Notes: a model not told the origin generated them from the sequence alone. 64,000 nt of DNA from Algoriphagus sp. (GCF_030694375.1 NZ_JAUXYL010000005.1:32868-96867); one strand, 5' to 3'. Positions 34,538 to 45,330 are shown, counted from the stretch's first letter. Numbers and translations are program-made.

Positions 34538-37400
34538 CTGATTTTTCCCTCACTTTTCGATAGTAGTATTCCAACTTATCCGCCAAAGCCGCTAATCGAA
34601 TCGGTTTGGTCAAGTAATCATTCATGCCTGATTCTATTGCTTTCTTCTGATCTTCTTCAAACACGTTAGCAGACAATCCGATAATAATAATCTCACTGTT
34701 GGCTTCATTTTTTCGAATTTCCCGTGTTGCTTCCAACCCATTCATCACAGGCATTTGGACATCCATGAGTATCACATCAAACTTCTGAACATTTACTTTC
34801 TCCAATACTTCAACACCATTTTTTGCCACCTCAAAATGAAAACCAAGCTGCTGAAACATCAAAGTCATCAATTGTAAATTCAAGTCATTATCTTCTGCTA
34901 ATAAAATTTTCAGTGGGAATACTGCTCCCATGTCTTTAATGTCTTTCCATGTCAACTGATAGCTTTCAGGTATGATGAAATCCTTTTCGGCATTTTTCAC
35001 AATCACAGAGAAACTGAATACCGAACCTTCTCCAAGTTCACTTTCTATAACCAGTTGCCCTCCTAGCAATTCAATGATTTTTTTGGCAATGGCTAATCCC
35101 AATCCGGTACCCTGGTAAGCCCGGGTATTAGAGCTCTCTACCTGATAAAATGGATCTGTAAGTTGCTCAAGATGCTCTTTTGGGATCCCGATTCCGGTAT
35201 CGGAAATCCGAAAGGAAAGAAAAGAAAAAACCTCATCTATTGGATTCAATTCCATTTTGACACCTACGATGCCCTCATTTGGCGTAAACTTGATCGCATT
35301 TCCGATTAAATTGAGTAATACTTGATTTATTTTTCCTTTGTCAGCTTCAATAATTAAATCCTCCAACGTGCTGAAGCTGATTTCAAGTTTAATCTTCTTT
35401 TTACTTGCCAAGCCTGAGAGAATTTTGATTTGGTTCTTCAACTCCTCTACCGGATTAAAAAATGAATTTTGAATTTCAATTTTACCTGACTCAATTTTTG
35501 AATAATCCAGAATGTCACGGATAATATTTAAAAGTGAGTTTCCGGAGTTTTTAATAATCTCAACGTATTGCTTTTGAATCTTATTAAGATTGGTACTTTC
35601 CAATAAATCAATAATTCCTAAAAGTCCATTCATCGGCGTACGAATCTCATGACTCATATTAGCCAAAAAGTCTGACTTGGATCTATTGGCCTGATCGGCG
35701 GCATTCATTGCATCGACCAAACCTCTTTCCCATACTTTCTGTCCGGTAATGTCTTTTGAAATAGACATGATTTGATTTTCATCCAAAGGGAAAAATCTCA
35801 TTTCATAATGTTTATCTCCGATGGGGCCATACCAAACTACATTTATGGTTTGAATACTTCCTGTGTTTTTTGCAAGATTAAAGACCCGAATAACTTCTTC
35901 GGCTTGACCATGAGGAACAAATTCTCCCAAGGATTTACCTAAAGTGGATTGGGCTGAATTAAGAAGATTCTTTTTGTCCTGAACATGAAAATCAAGTACA
36001 ACACCCTCATTATTATAGATAAAAATGGTGTCTGGAATATTATTGATAAGTGTTCTGAGCCTATTTTCACTTTGAATAGTCTCCTGTCTGATCAGATATT
36101 GGGAGGTGATATCCGTACAGATTCCCATACCTCCCGAAAATCTCCCCGTTTTATCGAAAAGCAACTTTTCAAAAATTCTGACCCTGATTTTCGCTCCATC
36201 GGGTTTTATGAAATCAATTTCGAAATCCACAATATCCAATGATACTTCCAATGCTTTTAAAATTTGCTCCTTAACAGAATTTGCTTGAAGATGGGTGGAA
36301 TCGGCCTTGAAAGCATTGAAGAAATCAACCTTAGAATGCCCAAGTACTTTCTCTACTTCATCAGAGACTTTGATCATCTCTCCTTTGTAGTCATGAAAAA
36401 AAACAAAGCCATTTAACTCCTGTAGAAGAAGATTTTGTTGATCAAAAAGCCGGGATATCTCATCAAGACTTGCCTCTTGAAGCTTGATTGAATCCCTATT
36501 TCCCTTTAAAGAAATAATAAAAAATGAAACAGTCCCGATCAATAAAATTACCACACCCAAAAAGAGCATCAAGTAGGTACTATAAAATCCGGAAGTCAAA
36601 CCCTCCATTGGTACAAAAAAGACCAAGGATGCGGGTTTGCCGGAATTTGCATAGGAAAATGGATACTGCGCCAAAATCCCGGAAAACTCCTCCTCCCCTT
36701 TTTTCCAGTTCACTTCATAGAATCCCTTTAGCCCTAAATTAATGTCTGCCTTGATTTCATTAAAGTCATCTGTATTTAAGAAAACTCCCGCACCTGATTT
36801 AAGGGGAGTAATTGAAATCAGGTTATCCTCATAAAAAAGATACTTTTCACCCCCAGGATTTAAATAGAAATTGGCGACATAGTCATGACTGTATTTGAGG
36901 ATATCTATTGAATAAAGAATTCGAAAGCCATATTTACCTTCAACTAAAAATTGTGATCTTTTTACCTGCTGGCCAATTGCCTGATTGGAACGCTTTCGTA
37001 TAAAATCATTTCGCTCAGTCATCGTAAAAATGATTGTAGAATCATTCATCTCTACCCAAATAGAATCTAGCATCCCTGGGAAACTGGTGAAAGTTCTCCG
37101 CACGGCAACAGTAAATTCATCCCCTAATTCCTCCTCGTCCATTCTCGAATTTTCGAGGTAAGAGATCAAAATTTTTGATTCCTCTTTGAATCGGTTCAAA
37201 TCTACCTCTAAACCTCTGGTAGCCAGCTCAGTCTGTTTTATTAAAAATTCCTTTCTTGATTCTACTTGAGCATTGTAAATCGCGTTAAAAAAACTGAATC
37301 CCAAAGCAATCACAAGGATAACCAACAATGTACCGATAGCGGTAATCAGTGAAAAGTTTGGATAGCCTTGAAAGTTTTTTTTCACTGTCGATTTTATCAA
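34533..37400 (-). CDS. Hybrid sensor histidine kinase
   Basis: This 955-residue membrane kinase has two transmembrane helices (about 18-40 and 274-297) that bracket a 230-residue periplasmic sensor. Two PAS-like domains follow (about 315-430 and 440-555), then HisKA with phospho-acceptor H584 (NMSHEIRTPMNG) and HATPase_c (NAIKFTPNEG, DTGIGIP, GTGLGLAIAKK). A receiver has phospho-acceptor D880 (VILMDVQMPVMNG). No HPt or output domain is present, so another protein must carry the signal. The start overlaps the stop of the Cache lipoprotein gene by 4 bp, indicating translational coupling. Confidence 0.93.
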   Translation of the reverse strand: MIKSTVKKNFQGYPNFSLITAIGTLLVILVIALGFSFFNAIYNAQVESRKEFLIKQTELATRGLEVDLNRFKEESKILISYLENSRMDEEELGDEFTVAVRRTFTSFPGMLDSIWVEMNDSTIIFTMTERNDFIRKRSNQAIGQQVKRSQFLVEGKYGFRILYSIDILKYSHDYVANFYLNPGGEKYLFYEDNLISITPLKSGAGVFLNTDDFNEIKADINLGLKGFYEVNWKKGEEEFSGILAQYPFSYANSGKPASLVFFVPMEGLTSGFYSTYLMLFLGVVILLIGTVSFFIISLKGNRDSIKLQEASLDEISRLFDQQNLLLQELNGFVFFHDYKGEMIKVSDEVEKVLGHSKVDFFNAFKADSTHLQANSVKEQILKALEVSLDIVDFEIDFIKPDGAKIRVRIFEKLLFDKTGRFSGGMGICTDITSQYLIRQETIQSENRLRTLINNIPDTIFIYNNEGVVLDFHVQDKKNLLNSAQSTLGKSLGEFVPHGQAEEVIRVFNLAKNTGSIQTINVVWYGPIGDKHYEMRFFPLDENQIMSISKDITGQKVWERGLVDAMNAADQANRSKSDFLANMSHEIRTPMNGLLGIIDLLESTNLNKIQKQYVEIIKNSGNSLLNIIRDILDYSKIESGKIEIQNSFFNPVEELKNQIKILSGLASKKKIKLEISFSTLEDLIIEADKGKINQVLLNLIGNAIKFTPNEGIVGVKMELNPIDEVFSFLSFRISDTGIGIPKEHLEQLTDPFYQVESSNTRAYQGTGLGLAIAKKIIELLGGQLVIESELGEGSVFSFSVIVKNAEKDFIIPESYQLTWKDIKDMGAVFPLKILLAEDNDLNLQLMTLMFQQLGFHFEVAKNGVEVLEKVNVQKFDVILMDVQMPVMNGLEATREIRKNEANSEIIIIGLSANVFEEDQKKAIESGMNDYLTKPIRLAALADKLEYYYRKVREKSE

Positions 37401-38410
37401 GAATTTGGAAAGATCTCAATTAAAAACCAACCCATCGTGGGAAAGGAAACACAAATCGCCTGTTTCAAATTTGGTTCGTTCTCAAAAATAAACCTGTCTT
37501 TTTTTTGCAGAAGGAAATCCTGCGCCATTTTGCGAACCTCTCTACTTTTGCTATTAAAGAGATTAAAATCAGAAATTCTGAAATTATCTGATTGAATGGT
37601 TTCTCTGTACACATGATTTTTCAATGGAGGAAGGCTCAAAGCTTCGATGCCCAAACTTTTTCCCGCAACGATATCTCCTTTAGCATTTACCAATACGAAT
37701 TCCCCCTCTACGGAATTCAAATACGTTTCAATGATATCACCTACCGTGTAATCTACTCCCAAGACAGCAAACAGCTCGCTTCCATCATAAACAGGATGCA
37801 GTACGGAGAGGATCCAACCTTTTCCCGCGGGATCTACATAGGGATCGGGAATCCAAACCAACCCCTTTTTGGGATTGTGCTCCAAATCTGCCTCATAAAA
37901 AAAGTTAAACTTGGTCACGTCAATATCCGGATCAACGATATTTTTAGAATCATACGCAGGATATACCCTGCTTACCTGCATAAGTGAATTGGAATAAATC
38001 TGAACAGCCAAAGGATTGTTTTTTTTGAATGCCACGAAAACACTATCCAATGCATTTGTCAAAACAACCTCCTTTTCGGCCTTTTGACGGTTAGGTGTCG
38101 AATTAAGAATAATAATAGAGCTCAGCTTGGGGTCTTCATCGGGAATATTCGTGGAAAATGCCCCTTGATAACTATAGGGATTGGGCAATGGATTTCTTAA
38201 AATAGAATCCTTTTTAGTAAGGAGATAACTGTAAAAATGAGCCACGGTGTCCAGCTGCCGTGCCATTAATTCACCCTCTGATTCCATTTCCTGGATCAAG
38301 GCCTTTAGCTTATCAAAATTTTTACTTTGAAGTTCCTTTTCGGGAGCACCGCAGCCAAATAGAGAAAGACCCACGGAAAAGAAAAAACAAATCCATTTTA
38401 AATGACTCAT
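37397..38410 (-). CDS. Cache-domain lipoprotein, likely sensory partner of the kinase
   Basis: This 337-residue protein has a lipoprotein signal (GLSLFGC, Cys20). The rest resembles an extracytoplasmic dCache sensor: a long first helix, then the membrane-distal part, and the membrane-proximal PDC segment WILSVLHPVYDGSELFAVLGVDYTVGDIIETYL with FVLVNAKGDIVAGKS. It has no kinase or methyl-accepting domain of its own. It is translationally coupled to the hybrid kinase, so it may bind a ligand and signal through it. The pairing is an inference from the overlap. Confidence 0.78.
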   Translation of the reverse strand: MSHLKWICFFFSVGLSLFGCGAPEKELQSKNFDKLKALIQEMESEGELMARQLDTVAHFYSYLLTKKDSILRNPLPNPYSYQGAFSTNIPDEDPKLSSIIILNSTPNRQKAEKEVVLTNALDSVFVAFKKNNPLAVQIYSNSLMQVSRVYPAYDSKNIVDPDIDVTKFNFFYEADLEHNPKKGLVWIPDPYVDPAGKGWILSVLHPVYDGSELFAVLGVDYTVGDIIETYLNSVEGEFVLVNAKGDIVAGKSLGIEALSLPPLKNHVYRETIQSDNFRISDFNLFNSKSREVRKMAQDFLLQKKDRFIFENEPNLKQAICVSFPTMGWFLIEIFPNS

Positions 38411-38433
38411 AATTTGGCCTGATTTCAGGGAAA

Positions 38434-38673
38434 TTAGAGATTTTCCAACTGTGAACGAAAGGTTTTACCCATTTCATCGAAACGATTTTTCACTTTGTCG
38501 AAAAATTCACCTGTCAAAAAAATCTCCAAATCCAATTCTTCCAACACCTCAGTTTCACTGAGCTTAAAAGTTTGCTCCATTGGACCTAATTCAAACTTGA
38601 TTATGTATTTGTTATTCCAGGAGAAAATGCTGATTCGGACCTCCTCTTGAACCAGTTCTTTGACAACTCTCAT
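38434..38673 (-). CDS. Small conserved-type protein of unknown function downstream of osmC
   Basis: This 79-residue protein (begins MRVVKELVQEEVRISIFSWNN) mixes beta strands and a charged C-terminal helix (FFDKVKNRFDEMGKTF). I do not recognise the family. The gene overlaps the OsmC gene by 4 bp and precedes the Cache lipoprotein gene by 23 bp, so it is probably translated with OsmC in one operon. Coding is supported by the overlap and by even codon use. Confidence 0.7.
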   Translation of the reverse strand: MRVVKELVQEEVRISIFSWNNKYIIKFELGPMEQTFKLSETEVLEELDLEIFLTGEFFDKVKNRFDEMGKTFRSQLENL

Positions 38674-39089
38674 TCCGGCCTTCTGACTTCAGATTTGTAA
38701 GTGATGGTAGATTTCAAAGATGAAGCTACTGAGCAATATTTATCTACCGACAGGGCCACTACTTTTTCAAATTCCTCAGGAGTAGCATCAGGGGACACCA
38801 GGACAAATTTCAATTCGATGGAGGTATAGAATGCAGGCACACCTTCATTGCGAGTCCCTTCTGCCTCCACAAAAAAATCGACAATCGCTCTTCGCTTTTT
38901 CTTCATCATCAATACCGCATCTACCGATGCACAACCTCCCAATGCCGACAACAGCAAATCCATAGGGGATTGGGAATGCTTGTGCTCAGGGTCATACATG
39001 TCAATATTCACCAGATTCCCCTGAGGATTGCGAGATTCATATTCTAAATCCGCCTTCATTCGGACGGTCACATTGCGTTTATTTGCCAT
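38670..39089 (-). CDS. OsmC family protein
   Basis: This 139-residue OsmC/Ohr-fold protein has SPMDLLLSALGGCASVDAVLMMKKKR, where the family's first redox Cys sits (GGCASVDAV), and a second Cys in DKYCSVASSLKSTITY. Members reduce organic hydroperoxides with a thiol pair, often with lipoyl partners. It heads a minus-strand run of four genes: OsmC, the small protein, the Cache lipoprotein and the hybrid kinase. The region upstream of it is repeat-rich DNA. Confidence 0.88.
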   Translation of the reverse strand: MANKRNVTVRMKADLEYESRNPQGNLVNIDMYDPEHKHSQSPMDLLLSALGGCASVDAVLMMKKKRRAIVDFFVEAEGTRNEGVPAFYTSIELKFVLVSPDATPEEFEKVVALSVDKYCSVASSLKSTITYKSEVRRPE

Positions 39090-39094
39090 TTTGA

Positions 39095-39300
39095 TTTACG
39101 ATTTACGATGCTTAGACTTGGTTCGGCTCCGCTCACCAACCGACGCTCAGCACAAGTTTTTTGATTTACGACTTATTTTAGTTTTTTGAGGCTTTAACCT
39201 TCTGATTTAAGACCACTGCCTGCTGCAACTGCCTGCTTTTTATCTGACTTCTCACTTTAGCTTTCTGACTTTCTGCCAACTGTGAACTGCCTACTCTTCC
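39095..39300 (-). repeat. Mixed degenerate repeat segment between osmC and icmF
   Basis: The stretch has TTTTGATTTACGATTTACGA, a GGTT...AACC-type hairpin in GGTTCGGCTCCGCTCACC, a second TTTTTGATTTACGACTT and then AACTGCCTGC/CTGCCTACT words. The last resemble the GGCAGT repeats found on the other strand at 58230 and 58440. The 226-bp gap shows no gene. Confidence 0.55.
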
Positions 39301-39314
39301 GTCTTCCCACTTAA

Positions 39315-42300
39315 TTACATATTCCTTCGATACTGTCCCCCCACTTCGTAGAGCGCATTGGTGATTTGACCAAGAGAGCAATACTTGGCTGCTTCCATCA
39401 GCAGCGCAAAGACGTTTTCATTTTTCACTGCTGCAATTTTAAGTGAATTTAGCTGCTGCTCTTCCAGACCAGCGTAGGTCTTATGTAAGTTTCTCAAGGT
39501 CTGAATTTGCGCTTCTTTTTCCTCAGGATTGGCCCGGATTACTTCTCCGGGAGTTACCGTCGGCGAACCGTCTGATGAAAGGAAGGTATTCACACCAATG
39601 ATTGGAAATTCGCCGGTATGCTTCAGCATTTCGTAATGAAGGCTTTCCTCTTGAATTTTCCCCCGCTGATACATGGTTTCCATCGCACCCAGCACGCCTC
39701 CTCTTTCAGTAATCCGATCAAATTCGACATACACTGCTTCTTCGACCAAGTCTGTCAGTTCTTCAATTATAAAGGCTCCCTGAATGGGGTTTTCATTTTT
39801 GGTAAGCCCAAGTTCTTTGTTGATAATCAGCTGGATGGCCATCGCCCGACGCACTGATGCTTCGGTTGGTGTAGTGATCGCTTCATCATAGGCATTGGTA
39901 TGCAGGGAATTGCAATTGTCATAAATCGCATACAATGCCTGCAGTGTGGTTCGGATATCGTTGAAGTCAATTTCCTGAGCATGAAGCGAACGGCCGGAAG
40001 TCTGAATATGATATTTCAACATCTGTGAGCGTTCATTTGCTCCATATTTCAATTTCATGGCTTTGGCCCAAATTCTTCTTGCAACACGTCCGATCACCGC
40101 ATATTCAGGATCAATTCCATTGGAGAAAAAGAAGGAAAGGTTTGGAGCAAATTCATTGATGTTCATTCCCCTTGATACATAATATTCCACGTATGTGAAT
40201 CCGTTGGATAATGTGAGGGCAAGTTGGGTAATCGGATTTGCTCCTGCCTCTGCAATATGATAACCTGATATAGAAACCGAGTAGAAATTTCTGACACTTT
40301 GATCGATGAAGTACTGCTGTACATCCCCCATCAATCTAAGTGAAAATTCAGTTGAGAAAATGCAGGTATTCTGCGCCTGATCTTCTTTTAAAATATCCGC
40401 CTGAACAGTTCCGCGTACTTTAGAAAGGGTATCAGCTTTGATCTTTTCGTAAACCGCCGCAGGTAAAACCTGATCGCCTGTCACACCGAGGAGCATCAGG
40501 CCCAAGCCATTGTTTCCCTCGGGAATCACGCCGTTGTATGTCGGTCTTGGCAGTCCTTTTTTCTTGAAAATTGCCTCAATTTTTGAATTCACTTCTTCTT
40601 CCAGTCCATTTGCTTTGATATAGACTTCGCATTGCTGATCTATGGCTGCATTCATAAAAAAAGCGGTCATTGTAGCAGCAGGGCCATTGATCGTCATGGA
40701 AACTGAGGTCATTGGATCGACCAGATTGAAGCCAGAATAAAGCTTTTTTGCATCATCTAGACAGCAAATGTTGACTCCGGAGTTACCGATTTTTCCAAAA
40801 ATATCCGGTCTATAGTCTGGATCTTCCCCATATAAAGTCACCGAGTCAAAGGCCGTCGAAAGCCGCTTAGCCGGCATTCCTTGGGAGACATAGTGAAAGC
40901 GCTTGTTGGTACGCTCGGGGCCGCCTTCTCCAGCAAACATCCGTGTAGGATCTTCACCTTCACGTTTGAAAGGAAAAACACCTGCAGTGTAAGGGAACTG
41001 ACCGGGAACATTTTCTCTTAAGCCCCATTTCAGCAATTCTCCCCAAGCTTCATATTTCGGCAAAGCCACTTTTGAAATTCGGGAATTGGAAAGCGACAGC
41101 GAATACGTCTGGATCTTAATCTCTTTGTCCCGGACTTTGAAAATATAAAAGTCATCCTGATACTTGGCAGCCTCAGCAGGCCATTCTTCAAGCCATTTCT
41201 TGTTCTTTGGATCAAGATTTAGCCCCACTTGTGCATAGACTTCCTGCAATTCTTTGATCAGGCGATCCACATCAGCCACCTTGGTGGACTTGACAGCATC
41301 GATGGATTTTCGGATACTGTATAGCTGCTGCGCAATTTCTTTTTGGGCTTCCACCCATTTGTCGTAGTTGCGATTGGTTTCGGTGATCTCACTCAGGTAG
41401 CGCGTCCGGGCTGGCGGAATGATATAAATCTTCTCTGAGGAACCGGATACCAATTCCGAAGTACTTTGCCAGCCCTGAAATTTCTCTGAAACCTTACCGA
41501 TCAAAGCCCGGTAAAGCTGATTCATTCCCGGATCATTAAATTGCGATGCAATGGTCCCAAAAACCGGAATCTGCTCATCGGAAATATCCCAAAGGTTATG
41601 ATTTCGCTTAAACTGCTTCTTCACATCGCGGATAGCATCCAAAGCGCCTCGCTTGTCAAACTTATTGAGCGCAATCACGTCTGCAAAGTCCAGCATGTCG
41701 ATTTTTTCAAGTTGAGAAGCGGCTCCATACTCCGGAGTCATCACATAAAGTGACAAGTCAGAATGCTCAATGATTTCCGTATCCGACTGCCCGATACCGG
41801 AAGTTTCCAAAATCACCAGATCAAACCCAGCTGCTTTCACGGTATCCACAGCATCCTGCACATATTTCGAAAGTGCCAAATTTGACTGGCGTGTCGCCAG
41901 CGAACGCATGAAAACGCGGGGATGATGGATGGCATTCATGCGAATCCGATCGCCTAAAAGTGCTCCACCGGTTTTCCGCTTGGAAGGATCAACAGATATG
42001 ATAGCCAGTGTTTTATCAATAAAATCAATCAGGAATCTTCTGACCAATTCATCCACCAAAGAGGATTTCCCCGAACCTCCTGTTCCTGTGATACCCAAAA
42101 CGGGTGCAACAGCAGATTTACTTTGCTTTCTCACCGTATCGAGAAGCACCTTTGATTTTTCAGGGAAATTTTCAAAAGCTGATATTGCTCTCGCGACGTG
42201 TTCTTTTTTGTCTTTGGAAAGGAAAAATTCTTCAGGCAGTACATCGCCTATCGGGAAATCACAGGTTGAAACCAAATCATTGATCATGCCCTGCAATCCC

Positions 42301-42692
42301 ATAGACCGCCCATCATCAGGAGCATAAATTCGGGTGATGCCGTACCCATGAAGTTCATTTATTTCTTCGGGAAGAATTGTTCCTCCTCCTCCTCCAAATA
42401 TCTTGACGTGACCTGCACCCCTTTCGCGAAGCAAATCATACATGTATTTAAAAAATTCGACGTGCCCGCCCTGATACGAGGTAATCGCTATTGCCTGCAC
42501 ATCTTCCTGAATGGCGCAATCGACGATTTCCTGCACGGATCGATTGTGACCAAGGTGAATGACTTCGCAGCCGGTGGATTGGATAATCCTACGCATGATA
42601 TTGATAGCCGCATCATGTCCATCAAAAAGTGAAGCTGCGGTGACAATCCGAATATGATTATTAGGTTTATAAACTTCCACGGGAGAATTCAT
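39315..42692 (-). CDS. icmF: Fused isobutyryl-CoA mutase (IcmF), B12-dependent
   Basis: This 1125-residue fusion holds the whole mutase in one chain, as in known IcmF (about 1090). The N-terminal B12-binding domain has [12 protein letters not shown] and the ligand region [12 protein letters not shown]. The G-protein chaperone domain (about 195-410) shows the P loop [16 protein letters not shown] and [12 protein letters not shown]. The C-terminal mutase TIM barrel follows (about 530-1120), with [14 protein letters not shown] and [20 protein letters not shown] segments. It interconverts isobutyryl-CoA and n-butyryl-CoA using adenosylcobalamin and GTP hydrolysis. A 15-bp palindrome lies 25 bp upstream of its start. 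Confidence 0.95.
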   Translation of the reverse strand: MNSPVEVYKPNNHIRIVTAASLFDGHDAAINIMRRIIQSTGCEVIHLGHNRSVQEIVDCAIQEDVQAIAITSYQGGHVEFFKYMYDLLRERGAGHVKIFGGGGGTILPEEINELHGYGITRIYAPDDGRSMGLQGMINDLVSTCDFPIGDVLPEEFFLSKDKKEHVARAISAFENFPEKSKVLLDTVRKQSKSAVAPVLGITGTGGSGKSSLVDELVRRFLIDFIDKTLAIISVDPSKRKTGGALLGDRIRMNAIHHPRVFMRSLATRQSNLALSKYVQDAVDTVKAAGFDLVILETSGIGQSDTEIIEHSDLSLYVMTPEYGAASQLEKIDMLDFADVIALNKFDKRGALDAIRDVKKQFKRNHNLWDISDEQIPVFGTIASQFNDPGMNQLYRALIGKVSEKFQGWQSTSELVSGSSEKIYIIPPARTRYLSEITETNRNYDKWVEAQKEIAQQLYSIRKSIDAVKSTKVADVDRLIKELQEVYAQVGLNLDPKNKKWLEEWPAEAAKYQDDFYIFKVRDKEIKIQTYSLSLSNSRISKVALPKYEAWGELLKWGLRENVPGQFPYTAGVFPFKREGEDPTRMFAGEGGPERTNKRFHYVSQGMPAKRLSTAFDSVTLYGEDPDYRPDIFGKIGNSGVNICCLDDAKKLYSGFNLVDPMTSVSMTINGPAATMTAFFMNAAIDQQCEVYIKANGLEEEVNSKIEAIFKKKGLPRPTYNGVIPEGNNGLGLMLLGVTGDQVLPAAVYEKIKADTLSKVRGTVQADILKEDQAQNTCIFSTEFSLRLMGDVQQYFIDQSVRNFYSVSISGYHIAEAGANPITQLALTLSNGFTYVEYYVSRGMNINEFAPNLSFFFSNGIDPEYAVIGRVARRIWAKAMKLKYGANERSQMLKYHIQTSGRSLHAQEIDFNDIRTTLQALYAIYDNCNSLHTNAYDEAITTPTEASVRRAMAIQLIINKELGLTKNENPIQGAFIIEELTDLVEEAVYVEFDRITERGGVLGAMETMYQRGKIQEESLHYEMLKHTGEFPIIGVNTFLSSDGSPTVTPGEVIRANPEEKEAQIQTLRNLHKTYAGLEEQQLNSLKIAAVKNENVFALLMEAAKYCSLGQITNALYEVGGQYRRNM

Positions 42693-43011
42693 GACATTGG
42701 GTTTATTTCCTGCTAGGTTTCAAATTGAAACGGTTTAGGGCAGAGTTAAGCTAATTTTTTTACGCCTGCGAATATAACAATTTTAAAGGAGGAAGGTCTT
42801 TGGAGAAAGATTAGAAACAAAATATTCTTTGGTTATTTATGCGGATTTTACTTTTTTAATTCGGTCGTAAATTCTGTATTCCATTCGTTTCGCGAAATTT
42901 ATATACAGCATTCCAGGTACGGATTTCTAAATAATATCGAAATACGGGTTGGCCATTTTGATTTAAAAGGCTTCTGAGTAGTTTAGTAATTCCATCGACC
43001 CAAAACCCTTC
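42693..43011. promoter_or_regulatory. Divergent intergenic region with a palindrome near icmF
   Basis: This 319-bp AT-rich gap separates the divergent icmF and sugar transporter genes. GTTTCAA-A-TTGAAAC at 42717-42731 is a perfect 15-bp palindrome 25 bp upstream of the icmF start and a candidate repressor site. I see no exact promoter match, no gene and no long repeat in the remainder. Confidence 0.4.
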
Positions 43012-44355
43012 ATGACTTCTAAACAATATGCCTTTTTTGTTTCCATCACAGCCGCTTTGGGCGGCTTTTTGTTTGGATTTGATACAGCAGTGATCTCCGG
43101 TGCAGAGCGGGACATACAAGAAGTATGGAAGCTAAGTGATTGGATTCACGGATTAGCCATAGCCTCAGCGCTTTATGGAACGGTGATTGGCGCATTGTTT
43201 GGAGGCATTCCCGCGGATCGATTTGGCAGAAAGAAAAGTTTACTATGGATCGGCCTATTTTACTTCATTTCAGCACTAGGGTCGGGCTTGGCTTGGGATG
43301 TTGAATCCTTCACGTTCTTTAGATTTCTGGGAGGCTTGGGAGTCGGTGCTTCCTCGGTTGTAGCCCCAATGTACATTTCGGAGATTGCTCCTGCCAAAAA
43401 CAGGGGGCAATTAGTCGCACTGTATCAGTTCAACATTGTCTTTGGGATCGTGGTGGCTTACATTTCCAACTACCTGATCGGTACAGCCGGACTTCCCGAA
43501 GATTGGAGATGGATGCTCGCTGTGGAAGGCATCCCCGCATTACTATATAGTGTGATGATTTTTAGAATTCCTGAAAGTCCGCGTTGGCTGATTGCCAAAT
43601 TCAATGATCAGGTCAAAGCACGGGAAATCTTGACCCGAACTGATCCGGACGGTGTCGATGAAGCAATCCGACTTGCGATTGAAGAAGAAAAAAGCATGAA
43701 GCAAAAGGCAGGATTTGGGGCCCTTTTCAATTCCCGATTCTTTTCAAGTACAATGTTGGCTGTGATGATAGCCTTTTTCAATCAGGTGTCGGGCATTAAT
43801 GCCATTATTTACTTTGCCCCAAGAATCTTTGAAATGGCTGGTATTTCCACTGAAAATGCGCTGATTTCCACCATTGGAATCGGCATTGTCAATTTGGTAG
43901 CGACCTTCTTCGGCCTTTATTTGATTGATCGGCTTGGACGAAAAAAGCTGATGTACATCGGATCATTTGGATACATCCTATTCCTCGGCTTGATGGCCTT
44001 CAATTTTCTGGGGCCCGGGATTCCGGCATTTTGGCTTCCGATTTTTGTTTTCGGATTTATTGCATCACATGCAGTAGGTCAAGGTGCTGTAATATGGGTC
44101 TTCATTTCTGAAATGTTTCCCAATGAACTTAGAGCTTCCGGTCAGTCCTTGGGTTCTTTTACACATTGGATTCTGGCAGCCCTCATTGCGAATGTTTTTC
44201 CTTTCTTTGCCAACAGCTACGGCCCGGGCTATATCTTTGCGTTTTTCTGCGGAATGATGGTCCTCCAACTGCTTTGGGTAAAGTTTAAAATGCCGGAGAC
44301 CAAAGGACGCTCCTTGGAAGAGATTCAAAAAGACTTACATAAAAACCATGCGTGA
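43012..44355 (+). CDS. Sugar porter of the major facilitator superfamily
   Basis: This 447-residue protein with 12 transmembrane segments has the full sugar-porter signature: GGFLFGFDTAVISGA at the first helix, DRFGRKK loop, PESPRWL after helix 6, NQVSGINAIIYFAP on helix 7 and PETKGRSLEEIQ at the end. It would import a hexose or pentose by proton symport. A PfkB-type kinase gene overlaps its end by 8 bp, so uptake and phosphorylation of the same sugar are probably coupled. The exact sugar is not readable; fructose is a reasonable guess. Confidence 0.93.
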   Translation: MTSKQYAFFVSITAALGGFLFGFDTAVISGAERDIQEVWKLSDWIHGLAIASALYGTVIGALFGGIPADRFGRKKSLLWIGLFYFISALGSGLAWDVESFTFFRFLGGLGVGASSVVAPMYISEIAPAKNRGQLVALYQFNIVFGIVVAYISNYLIGTAGLPEDWRWMLAVEGIPALLYSVMIFRIPESPRWLIAKFNDQVKAREILTRTDPDGVDEAIRLAIEEEKSMKQKAGFGALFNSRFFSSTMLAVMIAFFNQVSGINAIIYFAPRIFEMAGISTENALISTIGIGIVNLVATFFGLYLIDRLGRKKLMYIGSFGYILFLGLMAFNFLGPGIPAFWLPIFVFGFIASHAVGQGAVIWVFISEMFPNELRASGQSLGSFTHWILAALIANVFPFFANSYGPGYIFAFFCGMMVLQLLWVKFKMPETKGRSLEEIQKDLHKNHA

Positions 44356-45229
44356 TCAAGTTGTAATTTTCGGAGAAATGCTTTGGGATTGCCTTCCAAG
44401 CGGACCTGTAGCTGGGGGTGCACCCATGAATGTGGCGCTCAATCTTCATCAGCTGGGATTAAATTCCCGTTTGATTTCCGCTGTTGGAAAGGATGAAGAC
44501 GGGGAAAAGCTACTTGATTTTCTTCGGGAATTTGAACTTCCACTTGACCTCATTCAAATCAAAGCCGATCATGAAACATCCAAGGTCTTGGTCGACACCA
44601 CTGATCCCGAAAACATCAAATACAATATAATATCTCCGGTAGCATGGGATTTTATTGAGTGGACTGTTACTAATGACCAAGCAGTGGAAGATGCGGATGC
44701 ATTTGTATTTGGAACACTGGGTGTCCGAAATACAGAAAGTCTAAAAACCCTGATAAAGCTTCTCCAACACCCCACATTACGGATTTTTGACGCAAACTTA
44801 CGCCCTCCTTTCTATGATTTTGAGGTAATAGAAACGCTGCTAGGATTCACTGATGTCCTTAAAATAAATGAAGATGAATTGGAGATTTTCGCCGACTATT
44901 TTGGGACTGATCCCGGCATTGAATCACTTTGTAATTATTTAGATCAGCATTTTCCTATGGAGATCATCTGCATCACCCAAGGATCAAAAGGAGCGTTGAT
45001 TTATCAAAAAGGGGAAATTTATTCACACTCCGGCTACAAAGTACAAGTAGTAGATTCGATCGGTGCCGGGGATGCTTTTTTAAGCGGATTTATAAAAACG
45101 TATTTAGAGGAAAAGTCCCCGCAGGAAATTCTGGATTTTGCCTGTAAAATCGGTGGGTTTGTCGCAACTCAAAAAGGAGGAACACCCAGGTATAGCGAAG
45201 CGGATATCCACAGGATTGGTGAGTTCTGA
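44348..45229 (+). CDS. PfkB-family carbohydrate kinase (fructokinase-like)
   Basis: This 293-residue ribokinase-fold kinase begins VVIFGEMLWDCLPSGPVAGGAPMNVALNLHQLG, where the substrate site sits. It ends with the ATP motif VDSIGAGDAFLSGF, whose Asp is the catalytic base. The GEMLWDCLP opening and the absence of a long lid resemble fructokinases. The ATG lies within the sugar porter gene (8-bp overlap), indicating translational coupling. A low-complexity repeat follows. Confidence 0.9.
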   Translation: MRDQVVIFGEMLWDCLPSGPVAGGAPMNVALNLHQLGLNSRLISAVGKDEDGEKLLDFLREFELPLDLIQIKADHETSKVLVDTTDPENIKYNIISPVAWDFIEWTVTNDQAVEDADAFVFGTLGVRNTESLKTLIKLLQHPTLRIFDANLRPPFYDFEVIETLLGFTDVLKINEDELEIFADYFGTDPGIESLCNYLDQHFPMEIICITQGSKGALIYQKGEIYSHSGYKVQVVDSIGAGDAFLSGFIKTYLEEKSPQEILDFACKIGGFVATQKGGTPRYSEADIHRIGEF

Positions 45230-45231
45230 GT

Positions 45232-45330
45232 GATTGAATAAGTGGTAAGTAGTGAATTGTAAACTGTGAATTGTAAGTTGTATTTCTACTACTGATTACA
45301 ACTTACCGATTACTGCATACAATTTTTGCC
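45232..45330 (+). repeat. Low-complexity repeat after the kinase gene
   Basis: It is built from words such as AAGTGGTAAGTAGTGAATTG, TAAACTGTGAATTG and TACAACTTACCG. Parts are mutually complementary (AAGTTGTA with TACAACTT). It belongs to the same kind of degenerate word repeats as at 58230. Nothing codes here. Confidence 0.5.
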
